Origin: Streptococcus mitis
GTDB taxonomy: Bacteria; Bacillota; Bacilli; Lactobacillales; Streptococcaceae
Assembly (NCBI RefSeq): GCF_946190375.1
Contig: NZ_CAMIAF010000009.1
Coordinates: 1 to 64,000 of the forward strand
Reading direction: 5' to 3'
Length of the DNA: 64,000 nucleotides
Made by a program: the position numbers and the translations under genes. Shown here piece by piece: positions 55,004-61,472 of the stretch. Within the stretch, counting starts at the first letter, position 1. Every line of letters starts with the position of its first letter. The notes under the pieces were generated by a model. That model searched no databases. It saw only the letters and a list, made by a program, of their open reading frames with translations, and was not told the DNA's origin.

Positions 55004-55702
55004 TTAATTACCTCTCTTTGCTTTTGCCTTTGCTAGTTGTTCAGTTAAATAGTTTTTCAATGCCTCATAGTCACCAACTTGTACTCTATGAAAATCTTGT
55101 AAACCTTTTAATTTTTCAGATAGCACATAGTTAGCAAGCGCATCGAACGGCATCCCTTTAATTTTTGCAATATCATTTATAAGGTCGTTAATTTCTCGAT
55201 ACTGATCGTTGCCAATGTACCTTACTTGATTTTGTTCTTGGGCTTGCTGGTTGTTTGCTTTCTGTTGCTGATTAGTCTGTCCTTGTTCTTGGCTTTCTTC
55301 TACTGGATACTCATCAATATCTTTTTCACCAATCGCAAACAACCCCTGCAAGGCATATTTTCGAGCGTATGAGCTGACTGCACCTGTCCATTGCGGATCT
55401 TGCATTTGCTTAACCTGTCCTTTTTGAGTATTGAATACTGGAACTGTACTTAGTTCAGCAAATGAAGTTGATTGTTGCTTGATATTCCCCTCTTTATCTA
55501 GCGCAAATGCTGTTGATTGGATAAATACCCTACCAGCAACCTCAATTAGTTCATCAGATGCAATTACAGACCAGTCACTATTTAACTCCTTAAAAGCTGT
55601 GTAAATGTCTTCGGCATTTCTAAATGCATATTTGACATCTTTGGTTTTTCTCTTCTCCAATTGCATTTTTCTTTGCAATTCTGCAAATGTTAAATCTGCC
55701 AT
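55004..55702 (-). CDS. ERF/Sak-type single-strand annealing recombinase
   Basis: 232 residues. N-terminal MADLTFAELQRKMQLEKRKTKDVKYAFRNAEDIY and core DPQWTGAVSSYARKYALQGLFAIGEKDID, the ERF-superfamily SYxRKYAL...ED pattern, followed by a Gln-rich linker and a helical C-terminus. Anneals phage DNA ends with the help of SSB. Confidence 0.78.
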   Translation of the reverse strand: MADLTFAELQRKMQLEKRKTKDVKYAFRNAEDIYTAFKELNSDWSVIASDELIEVAGRVFIQSTAFALDKEGNIKQQSTSFAELSTVPVFNTQKGQVKQMQDPQWTGAVSSYARKYALQGLFAIGEKDIDEYPVEESQEQGQTNQQQKANNQQAQEQNQVRYIGNDQYREINDLINDIAKIKGMPFDALANYVLSEKLKGLQDFHRVQVGDYEALKNYLTEQLAKAKAKRGN

Positions 55703-55783
55703 TTTCCTCCTCCTGTAAAAACTCTGTAATTCCTTTATTATCTATAAGTATGAGTTTGTTGTTTGTTAGTAGTTATTATTCTG

Positions 55784-56050
55784 CTATCGTGTCATCTTAA
55801 CGATTTTAGCCATTTCTTTCTTCCATGACTGACTGCCTCGATATTGCAGATAAGCATCAAAACCTTTAATTGTGACAAGCTGTCCATCATTTCTGAGGTG
55901 TTTTTGTTGACTAGGTAGCTTCTTCATCTCGCGTCTCATGTCTCCCGCTTGTCGCTTTGAACATCCAAAGATGTGCTCTAGTTCTTCATCGTTTGCAGAA
56001 ATCTTCTCGATGATCACATCTTTAATTCTCACGATTTGAACTGCTTCCAT
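55784..56050 (-). CDS. small DNA-binding-like phage protein
   Basis: 88 residues from ATG 56050 with AAAGGAGC upstream; the longer frame from 56131 crosses the previous gene. The DDEELEHIFGCSKRQAGDMRREM-like stretch (residues about 18-38) resembles an HTH, and a basic QYRGSQSWKKEMAKIVKMTR tail follows. Possibly excisionase-like or a repressor; not certain. Confidence 0.6.
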   Translation of the reverse strand: MEAVQIVRIKDVIIEKISANDEELEHIFGCSKRQAGDMRREMKKLPSQQKHLRNDGQLVTIKGFDAYLQYRGSQSWKKEMAKIVKMTR

Positions 56051-56123
56051 TTTTGCTCCTTTCGTGGTATAATTTTCTTGAATAATTTTGTCATGCGCCT
56101 GATTGCCGTCAGGTGTTTTTTGT

Positions 56124-56342
56124 TTAGTCATATACAGTTACTGTATAGACTGTCTTTCTTGCTCCATCGCTAGAATGTACGGTCGACTTCTCTACCGTTA
56201 TATCTGTCGTATCGTTAGCCATTTTGAAGAACAAATACAACAAACATTCTCGTAAAATTTTTAATTTTAAAGGAACTGATAGAAATCGTTTAATTTCCAG
56301 TTCGATTTGACTAGGATTATTTGATAATACTAGTTCGTCCAT
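56124..56342 (-). CDS. small phage protein
   Basis: 72 residues, N-terminal helix (NPSQIELEIKRFLSVPLKLKILRECLLYL) and a beta hairpin end (GARKTVYTVTVYD). AGGAGG upstream. Not recognised. Confidence 0.62.
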   Translation of the reverse strand: MDELVLSNNPSQIELEIKRFLSVPLKLKILRECLLYLFFKMANDTTDITVEKSTVHSSDGARKTVYTVTVYD

Positions 56343-56378
56343 TCTTTCCTCCTTTCTGTTTCTAATCCCCTTTTCTGC

Positions 56379-56384
56379 TATAAT
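56379..56384 (+). promoter_or_regulatory. extended -10 of the plus-strand gene at 56408
   Basis: TGC-TATAAT (TG at 56376-56377) gives an extended -10, 24 bases before the ATG. No clear -35. Confidence 0.55.
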
Positions 56385-56407
56385 GTAAGCAGAAAGGAGA
56401 TGATTTT

Positions 56408-56593
56408 ATGCATGACCTAGTTATCAAGATGATTCTTGATGAGTACGGCATTGATAACTCTGAAAATTTGTCTAAAGCACTCGCCAAAGTCCTAGATGAA
56501 TTTTCAAGAGATAGCCGTGTAGCTAGCAACCTGTCTAAGTCTATCAATGAGCATAATAGACTTACAGATAGAATGCATGGGATTATTAGATAA
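56408..56593 (+). CDS. 61-residue plus-strand phage protein
   Basis: Reads MHDLVIKMILDEYGIDNSEN, wholly helical, ending RLTDRMHGIIR. AAAGGAG lies 8 bases before the ATG and an extended -10 just ahead. It runs against the early operon and overlaps the end of the next minus-strand gene by 8 bases, so it can be expressed in the lysogen. Not recognised. Confidence 0.6.
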   Translation: MHDLVIKMILDEYGIDNSENLSKALAKVLDEFSRDSRVASNLSKSINEHNRLTDRMHGIIR

Positions 56594-57089
56594 TCCCCAT
56601 CATCATCAGAGCGTGTTTGCGAAAGACATTGGTTTCACTGTCATCCAGTGTTATGTCTTTTGACAAATTACGCTCTTTTTCGTTCAGTTGGTGATCGTAA
56701 AGGCTGTTTAGCTCTTCCCATCTTTTTCGAGCCAAAGACTGTCTCAAGCCAATATAGAGTTCGATAATAGCCGGTGATTTTGCCACATCCTGCAGCTCCT
56801 GCTCAGATTGTTCTTGCTCATTTTGGATTTTAGCAGTAAAGTCTGAGTAAACTTGCTCAAACGTTTCTAAAACCTGAGGATCCACAACCACGCCATTAGT
56901 TTCAATAACATCTGGTGTAAATGTAACGGTGGCTTTTGGTTTTTTGTCTGCTGACATTTCTAATTTAAAATCAGTTACCCCTCTGCCAAGCTCCCAGTCA
57001 TTGATTTTTACTGAATAACCTGACGAATTAAGAGATTGACCCTCAGTAGGTTCTTGCTTGGGTTTAATACTTAGTTTTAATTGTTTCAT
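56586..57089 (-). CDS. phage protein of unknown function
   Basis: 167 residues from ATG 57089 (AAAGGAG upstream). N-terminal KLSIKPKQEPTEGQSLNSSGYSVKINDWELG with a beta region, then a helical C-terminus. Comparable proteins occur in streptococcal phage early regions without known role. Confidence 0.68.
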   Translation of the reverse strand: MKQLKLSIKPKQEPTEGQSLNSSGYSVKINDWELGRGVTDFKLEMSADKKPKATVTFTPDVIETNGVVVDPQVLETFEQVYSDFTAKIQNEQEQSEQELQDVAKSPAIIELYIGLRQSLARKRWEELNSLYDHQLNEKERNLSKDITLDDSETNVFRKHALMMMGII

Positions 57090-57129
57090 GTTTTCTCCTT
57101 TTCCCATTTTGTTATATAAACCACAGAAG

Positions 57130-57273
57130 CTAATCCATAGACTTCAGTAATTTATATGACTTCAATAACTCTGCAACAGCCATAATCGTTGCAGGGTCTT
57201 TTTTATCTGCTTCATCCAAAACAGCAACTACAAAATCAGTAGTTTGATCTAAAACCAATGAATGTTTTGACAT
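57130..57273 (-). CDS. 47-residue phage protein
   Basis: Begins MSKHSLVLDQTTDFVVAVLD, ends LKSYKLLKSMD, helical. AAAGGAG at 7 bases. First gene after the first iteron/AT-rich repeat. Not recognised. Confidence 0.6.
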   Translation of the reverse strand: MSKHSLVLDQTTDFVVAVLDEADKKDPATIMAVAELLKSYKLLKSMD

Positions 57274-57295
57274 ATTTTCTCTCCTTTCAAACCAA

Positions 57296-57412
57296 AGTCC
57301 TAAATTAGAAATTTTTAAATTTCTCTCTTTTATTTATTTAGAGAAGTAGGACTTGTTGTTAGTTAATATTTATTGTTATTTAATACTTGTTGTTAGTTAA
57401 TATTTATTAGTG
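57296..57412. repeat. AT-rich dyad repeat, copy 1 (possible replication origin part)
   Basis: About 117 bases, nearly identical to 58430-58545. Contains the nested dyad AGTCCTA...TTCTCT / AGAGAA...TAGGACT (57296-57302 with 57347-57353) and then AT-rich TTGTTGTTAGTTAATATTTA tracts. Confidence 0.75.
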
Positions 57413-57470
57413 CCTTATTTTACTGATTTGTAAAATACAGATTTGTAAAATACAGATTTGTAAAATAAGG
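57413..57470. repeat. iteron array 1: three 15-bp units
   Basis: GATTTGTAAAATACA repeated in tandem three times (57425-57469, last unit ending AAG), flanked by the inverted words CCTTATTTTAC and GTAAAATAAGG. Lies directly after the first winged-helix gene. Confidence 0.75.
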
Positions 57471-57481
57471 AAATGTAACTG

Positions 57482-57869
57482 CTAATCTGTGGATAACTTT
57501 TGTAAAGCCTCCTCTAATCTCTGTAGCATAATTTCAAATTGAAAATCGGTAATTTTAACATCTGAGAAGAACCGAAAGACCTGAACTCCTTTTCCTCGTC
57601 CGAGACTTTTTTTAAAAGTTCTGAGATAACCAGCCTTCTCTATCTTCTTGAAATGTCTATCTACCATATCTCGACTAACACCTTTTCGTTTAGCTACTTC
57701 TTCTGGGTAGACTTGCCAGTTTGGGTGATTGGCCAAAATAACCATCATGATACCAACAGCTGTAAAATCCAGCGCAGGATCGTTGATAAAACTGTTACTA
57801 ACAGCTGTGTAATCATCAGTTACATTCTTGAAAGATAAATTGGCAATCCAAATCTTTAAAGTTTTTCAT
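57482..57869 (-). CDS. winged-helix replication-like protein 1, probable +1 frameshift
   Basis: The conserved body (SFKNVTDDYTAVSNSFINDP, then WQVYPEEVAKRKGVSRDMVDRHFKKIEKAGYL) is a winged helix typical of small phage replication proteins. It is open back to about 57866 but has no start codon before the internal ATG at 57748. The only well-placed start, ATG 57869 with AAGGAGG, is in another frame that stops at 57816 after MKNFKDLDCQFIFQECN. A +1 slip at AUC UUU C (57831-57833) joins them into about 128 residues. The same arrangement exists in the paralogue at 58615-59011. Alternatives: internal start at 57748 (88 residues) or an ancestral mutation. Perfect DnaA-type boxes lie at 57488-57496 and 57901-57909. 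Confidence 0.65.
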
Positions 57870-57890
57870 AACTCCTCCTTTTAAATTTGC

Positions 57891-57909
57891 TATAATTGAC
57901 TTATCCACA
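57891..57909 (+). promoter_or_regulatory. extended -10 plus perfect DnaA box
   Basis: TGC-TATAAT ends at 57896 and serves the plus-strand gene at 57929. TTATCCACA (57901-57909) is an exact DnaA-box consensus; a second exact copy, inverted, is at 57488-57496. Confidence 0.6.
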
Positions 57910-57928
57910 ACGAAAGGAGGATAAGCGT

Positions 57929-58198
57929 ATGGCTTTAATGACCACCGCTGAGTTGAAGTGCCTTCACTGTGGGAATACTTTCCCAATCAGTATGTACGAC
58001 AAACCAAAGAGCATTAGTTGCATCTTCTGTCTCGCTAAAGTTGAAGATGATATGATTAACAAAATCTATAATGCTGCTTTAACGGTAGCTGACTTAAACT
58101 CTCATTTCATCAAATATCATGATGAAAGAAATGAAGATTTGTTTCAGCTACACCTTACAACTCAGGAAGTAGCCTTACGGCACTGTGATACTCTGTAA
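57929..58198 (+). CDS. plus-strand zinc-ribbon phage protein
   Basis: 89 residues from ATG 57929 (AAAGGAGG at 8 bases). Two Cys pairs, CLHCG and CIFC about 22 residues apart, suggest a zinc ribbon (LKCLHCGNTFPISMYDKPKS). The C-terminal half is helical. Read from its own extended -10 between the two replication-like modules and against the early operon. Function unknown. Confidence 0.65.
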   Translation: MALMTTAELKCLHCGNTFPISMYDKPKSISCIFCLAKVEDDMINKIYNAALTVADLNSHFIKYHDERNEDLFQLHLTTQEVALRHCDTL

Positions 58199-58340
58199 TA
58201 CTCACTAGTAAACTAGGTAACAATTTCTGAGTATCTACAATCTCATCTAAGGCTTTCATTGTTTCAGATAAGCGCTCCTCGCCTATTTGAGAAATAATGA
58301 AAGCTCTTTTTTTGTTCAAAAAGTTCAGTTTTTCCTCCAT
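58155..58340 (-). CDS. small helical phage protein
   Basis: 61 residues (MEEKLNFLNKKRAFIISQIG), helical. AAAGGAG four bases before ATG. Its 3' end overlaps the plus-strand zinc-ribbon gene by 44 bases. Not recognised. Confidence 0.55.
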   Translation of the reverse strand: MEEKLNFLNKKRAFIISQIGEERLSETMKALDEIVDTQKLLPSLLVSITEYHSAVRLLPEL

Positions 58341-58349
58341 GTTTCTCCT

Positions 58350-58406
58350 TTATTCATTAGTTGAGGCTTTTGTTTTCCCACTGAATGGATATCTTTTAGG
58401 TTTCAT
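58350..58406 (-). CDS. 18-residue conserved-looking peptide
   Basis: MKPKRYPFSGKTKASTNE with GGGG upstream of the ATG. I recall similar very short peptides beginning MKPKRYPYSG in streptococcal phage early regions, but could not verify this. It echoes the start of the protein at 47198 (MRPKKYPYLGRKKR). Confidence 0.35.
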   Translation of the reverse strand: MKPKRYPFSGKTKASTNE

Positions 58407-58429
58407 TCTTTCCCCTTCCCATTTTACAA

Positions 58430-58545
58430 AGTCCTAAATTAGAAATTTTAAACTTCTCTCTTTTATTTATTAAGAGAAGTAGGACTTGTTTTCTTTTAAT
58501 ATTTATTGTTATTTAATACTTGTTGTTAGTTAATAATTGTTAGTG
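58430..58545. repeat. AT-rich dyad repeat, copy 2
   Basis: About 116 bases matching 57296-57412 with only scattered differences, including the AGTCCTA / TAGGACT dyad and the TTATTTAATACTTGTTGTTAG tract. Confidence 0.75.
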
Positions 58546-58553
58546 TGAAAAAA

Positions 58554-58620
58554 TTTACATGTATTATTTTTACATGTATTATTTTTACATGTATTATTTT
58601 TACATGTATTATTTTTACAC
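58554..58620. repeat. iteron array 2: four 15-bp units
   Basis: TTTACATGTATTATT repeated exactly four times (58554-58613) plus TTTACA. Begins at the stop codon of the second winged-helix gene. The unit sequence differs from array 1, but unit length and location are the same. Confidence 0.85.
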
Positions 58621-59011
58621 TTGCAAACCTTGCGATCTCAATTCAGCAAAAAGTCTCTCTTTCATTATTTGAAAACTAAACTCTGATATTTTTCTATCAG
58701 AGAAAAATCTAAATATTCGCGAACCAGTCCCGCGCCCAAAAGATACCTTAATTTCCCGCAAATAGCCCGCTTGTTTCAATTTTTCAAAGTGCTTTAAAAC
58801 AGTTCTATAATTCAATCCCGCTCGTTTTGCTATCTCCTCAGGATAGACTTGCCAGGTAGATATATTGCTCAAAACAATCATCAGTACTCCTATTTCAGCT
58901 GCTCCAAGCGCAGGATCGTTGATAAAATCATTACTAACAGCAGTATAGTCGTTAGTTGGATTCTTGAAAGATGAAATCCACTTTTAAGTTATAAAGTTTT
59001 TTCTTATCCAT
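58615..59011 (-). CDS. winged-helix replication-like protein 2, probable +1 frameshift
   Basis: Paralogue of the gene at 57482-57869 (shared WQVYPEE, AKR, FSD and FINDPAL blocks, about half the residues identical). ATG 59011 with AAAGGAG opens MDKKKLYNLKVDFIFQESN, which stops at 58952. The conserved body SFKNPTNDYTAVSNDFINDP is in the +1 frame and has no upstream start; its first internal ATG is at 58881. A +1 slip at AUC UUU C (58967-58969), the same site as in the paralogue, gives about 131 residues. C-terminal winged helix NYRTVLKHFEKLKQAGYL followed by GRGTGSRIFRFFSDRK. Followed at once by its own iterons. Confidence 0.65.
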
Positions 59012-59038
59012 GCGAGCTCCTTTCTTAAGTTTCTGTTT

Positions 59039-59254
59039 TTAGTTATTTACGAAATTTTCGTATTTTTTACCCAAAAAAATATCATCGAACTTCACATTGA
59101 AAAAAAGCATGTATTTTTTCAATAGTTGATAACCGATATCCGAGCTATCCTTTTCTAATCGGGCAATTGTTTGACTTGACACTTCAAATCTCTCTGCTAA
59201 CTCTGCTTGAGTAAGTCCTTTGTTAATTCGCATAGCCTCTAAAGTCCACTGCAC
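59039..59254 (-). CDS. Cro-like XRE repressor
   Basis: 71 residues, one XRE helix-turn-helix (MRINKGLTQAELAERFEVSSQTIARLEKDSS). GTG start with AAAGGAGG at 7 bases. First larger gene on the early strand, facing the CI gene; a Cro or early regulator role is likely. A CI-type operator copy lies inside its last codons (59046-59064). Confidence 0.8.
   Translation of the reverse strand: MQWTLEAMRINKGLTQAELAERFEVSSQTIARLEKDSSDIGYQLLKKYMLFFNVKFDDIFLGKKYENFVNN
59046..59064. promoter_or_regulatory. operator copy O4 inside the Cro-like gene
   Basis: TTTACGA-AATTT-TCGTATT matches the 19-bp operator motif found three times near cI (arms TACGA / TCGTA, 5-base centre). Confidence 0.55.
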
Positions 59255-59279
59255 GTTCCTACCTCCTTTCTAAATTTGG

Positions 59280-59285
59280 TATAAT
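59280..59285 (+). promoter_or_regulatory. extended -10 of the DUF4145 gene
   Basis: TGG-TATAAT about 27 bases before the ATG at 59312, the third plus-strand extended -10 of this type in the early region. Confidence 0.55.
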
Positions 59286-59311
59286 AGAATAAAAACGATT
59301 GGAGAAATAAT

Positions 59312-60019
59312 ATGTCATTTGATCTTTCTAAATTAAGCCTAGGCGGTGGCTTCGCAGGCAATTCAAAAGCCTTTCAATGCCCTGTATGTTCAGGTTTCTC
59401 TTCCCATTTATGGACTTATAATCCTATTGATATCAATGGAGATTACAACGAATCTATCAAATTTATTATAATTGCACAATGTCAGGCTTGTAATCAATTT
59501 TCTATTTGGATAACAAATGAAATCCAAATAAGTAGCTCTGGGCTCGTATTATACACAAGCAGTGCAACCTTGACATTAATTTTCCCAAATGTTGCCGAAG
59601 GAATACCTGAACCTAATAGTGATATGCCTGATGATGTGAAAGAAATCTATATTGAAGCTGGCGAAGTTCTAAATATATCACCCAGAGCTTCTGCAGCTCT
59701 ATCTCGCCTAGCTATTGAAAAGCTTGTTGCTCATTTAAACGCACAAGGTAAAGATTTAAATACCCAAATTGGAAGTCTTGTCTCTAAAGGAATGCCAATA
59801 GAAATCCAACAAATGCTAGACAGTGTTAGAGTAATAGGGAATAACGCCGTACATCCAGGCCAAATAGATATAAAAGATAACAAAGAGTTAGCTTTATTAT
59901 TGTTAAGTTTTATCAACTTGATTGTAGATAATCGAATCACCCAACCTAAAAAAATTCTAGACACATATAACCTATTACCGGAATCCTACCGAAATTCTAT
60001 TGAAAGAAGAGACAATTAA
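59312..60019 (+). CDS. DUF4145-type protein, possible lysogen-expressed accessory gene
   Basis: 235 residues. An N-terminal zinc-ribbon pair (CPVC at about 23-26 and CQAC at about 57-60) is followed by the DUF4145 helical domain (ISPRASAALSRLAIEKLVAHL; VRVIGNNAVHPGQI). DUF4145 domains occur in or beside restriction and other anti-phage genes, so superinfection defence is one idea; nothing here proves it. Own extended -10, GGAGA site, and orientation with cI indicate expression in the prophage state. Confidence 0.75.
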   Translation: MSFDLSKLSLGGGFAGNSKAFQCPVCSGFSSHLWTYNPIDINGDYNESIKFIIIAQCQACNQFSIWITNEIQISSSGLVLYTSSATLTLIFPNVAEGIPEPNSDMPDDVKEIYIEAGEVLNISPRASAALSRLAIEKLVAHLNAQGKDLNTQIGSLVSKGMPIEIQQMLDSVRVIGNNAVHPGQIDIKDNKELALLLLSFINLIVDNRITQPKKILDTYNLLPESYRNSIERRDN

Positions 60020-60147
60020 TCTTTCTCAAAGATTAATACATTTTCTTTGTCCCAGTACTGAGTTACAACTCTAACCGGGTCATCTTCTGTTCCTTTCCCT
60101 CGTTTAAATGTAATTTTTATCAATTCAACAATTTCAACACTTTCCAC
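60016..60147 (-). CDS. 43-residue early phage protein
   Basis: GTG start with GGAGG at 7 bases. Reads MESVEIVELIKITFKRGKGT, then EDDPVRVVTQYWDKENVLIF. It is the first gene downstream of the leftward early promoter and overlaps the DUF4145 gene end to end by 4 bases. Similar short proteins (KRGKGTEDDPVR) occur in streptococcal phages; function unknown. Confidence 0.65.
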   Translation of the reverse strand: MESVEIVELIKITFKRGKGTEDDPVRVVTQYWDKENVLIFEKD

Positions 60148-60194
60148 CTCTCTTCCTCCTTTCGTTTTATTTGCTTATTTCTAAGCTTGATTAT

Positions 60195-60223
60195 AGTATA
60201 ATACGATTTTTTCGTATTGTCAA
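60195..60223 (-). promoter_or_regulatory. leftward early promoter PR with operator O1
   Basis: Minus-strand -35 TTGACA (60218-60223) and -10 TATACT (60195-60200) are separated by exactly 17 bases. The operator AATACGA-TTTTT-TCGTATT (60200-60218) fills the spacer, so bound repressor would block polymerase directly. Confidence 0.8.
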
Positions 60224-60239
60224 TAGTTTTTATCAAAAA

Positions 60240-60258
60240 AATAGGATTTTTTCGTATT
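60240..60258. promoter_or_regulatory. operator O2
   Basis: AATAGGA-TTTTT-TCGTATT, one mismatch from O1 and 40 bases away from it, centre to centre. Confidence 0.7.
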
Positions 60259-60263
60259 TTTGA

Positions 60264-60292
60264 TTGTCTATCAATAAAAAATGATATATAAT
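60264..60292 (+). promoter_or_regulatory. cI promoter (PRM-like)
   Basis: TTGTCT (60264-60269) and TATAAT (60287-60292) with a 17-base spacer, 30 bases ahead of the cI ATG. O2 lies just upstream, where a bound repressor could activate. Confidence 0.65.
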
Positions 60293-60304
60293 AGAATTAT
60301 AAAA

Positions 60305-60323
60305 AATACGAGGTAATCGTAAA
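60305..60323. promoter_or_regulatory. operator O3 over the cI start region
   Basis: AATACGA-GGTAA-TCGTAAA overlaps the ribosome-binding site (GAGGT) and first base of cI, fitting negative autoregulation. Confidence 0.65.
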
Positions 60324-61117
60324 TGGATGAAAAAAAACGAATGAAAATTATTGCTGAAAATATTACACACTTTAGAAAACAACGTGGTATTACCCAAAAA
60401 GAATTGGCTAAAGAAGTTGGAATTACAGCAAGTACTATGACAGACTATATGAAGTTAAGAAGCGCTCCTTCTTTTGGTGTTATCCAAAAACTAGCTGATT
60501 ATTTCGGTGTTAAAAAATCAGATATAGATACCACTTTTAAAGAAGAATCCCCCTCCCTCCCAGACGCTTCAGATTTGCTCACACAGCAGATAACAGACAA
60601 GGTGGTACAATTAACCCCAGATAATAAAAAAATCGTCCTACGGACTTCTGAGGAGCTTCTGGAGAGACAAAAAGCAAACGGCGAGATGTACACAGAGCAA
60701 AACGAAGAAGAAACGAAGATAAACGAAGTATCGGAGGTCATTCAGTTATATAGCTACGACTACTACGACCATGCTGCTTCTGCAGGTACTGGGCAGTATT
60801 TGAATGATGTACGAGTTGAACAGATAGAGTTGCCAGTAGATATTGATGCCGACTTTGTTATTCCGATTAAAGGTGATTCCATGGAGCCAGACTATCACGA
60901 TGGCGACCTAGTATTTATCCAGACAAGCGTAGAGCTAAATGACGGTGTTATCGGTGTGTTTAACTACAATGGAGAAGCGTATATCAAGCGACTTGTTATT
61001 GATAAAGACCAAGCTTACCTACATAGTTTGAACCCAGCGTACAAAGATATGCCAATCACACCAGACACCGACTTCCGAATTATCGGCGAAGTTGTGGATA
61101 TATATCAGGAGGGATAA
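60323..61117 (+). CDS. CI-like repressor with S24 autoprotease domain
   Basis: 264 residues. XRE DNA-binding domain (about 7-66: RKQRGITQKELAKEVGITAS), linker, then a LexA/CI peptidase domain with predicted cleavage at Ala154-Gly155 (AASAGTG), nucleophile Ser186 in KGDSMEP and Lys222 in EAYIKRL. It keeps the prophage silent and would be inactivated by self-cleavage after DNA damage. All catalytic residues are intact, so the prophage may be inducible. Confidence 0.93.
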   Translation: MDEKKRMKIIAENITHFRKQRGITQKELAKEVGITASTMTDYMKLRSAPSFGVIQKLADYFGVKKSDIDTTFKEESPSLPDASDLLTQQITDKVVQLTPDNKKIVLRTSEELLERQKANGEMYTEQNEEETKINEVSEVIQLYSYDYYDHAASAGTGQYLNDVRVEQIELPVDIDADFVIPIKGDSMEPDYHDGDLVFIQTSVELNDGVIGVFNYNGEAYIKRLVIDKDQAYLHSLNPAYKDMPITPDTDFRIIGEVVDIYQEG

Positions 61118-61118
61118 C

Positions 61119-61319
61119 ATGAGTAGCGAAAGCAGACCAATGGAAGTGATTAAACACAACCTAGATTGCAAATGCCACAGACGGAGAGAATGGATTAGAG
61201 TCAATGATAAGTGGCATGCTATCGAGTTTTCGGTAGACGATCCAAACGAACCTCCTATGACCGAAAAAGAAAAAGCCAATGTGGCCTTAATTCTTCAACA
61301 ACACTTACCGAAAGAGTAA
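61119..61319 (+). CDS. small protein co-transcribed with the repressor
   Basis: 66 residues from ATG 61119 (AGGAGGG at 5 bases), one base after the repressor gene. Starts MSSESRPMEVIKHNLDCKCH with a CKC pair, and ends LQQHLPKE. Lysogeny-strand location; function unknown. Confidence 0.7.
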   Translation: MSSESRPMEVIKHNLDCKCHRRREWIRVNDKWHAIEFSVDDPNEPPMTEKEKANVALILQQHLPKE

Positions 61320-61323
61320 AGCC

Positions 61324-61442
61324 AACTATTTCAAAAATGGAAATAGTTCAAATAAAAAAGCCCCACGCTCTCAAACTTTGGCGAGTCTGAGCGTGAGGCA
61401 ATCAGTATAGTAAAAGGCATTAAAAAGCCCTCTTTACTATAC
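61324..61442. promoter_or_regulatory. three stacked hairpins between repressor operon and integrase
   Basis: Hairpin 1: AACTATTTC / GAAATAGTT (61324-61348). Hairpin 2: CCACGCTC...GAGCGTGAGG (about 61362-61398), with A6 on its left so that it is a good terminator on the minus strand. Hairpin 3: GTATAGTAAA / TTTACTATAC (61405-61442), followed by CCATTTTATC on the plus strand. They probably separate int from repressor transcription. Confidence 0.6.
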
Positions 61443-61472
61443 CCATTTTATCAAAAAAGTGAGGTAAAATCA

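Noticed and set aside
48227-56342. Anti-CRISPR locus (small genes plus HTH partner)
   Set aside because: Several small unknown proteins and an XRE gene exist, but none resembles a known Acr or Aca, and guessing from size alone is not enough.
57413-58620. CRISPR-like arrays
   Set aside because: Units of 15 bp are directly tandem without spacers, so they are iterons rather than CRISPR repeats.
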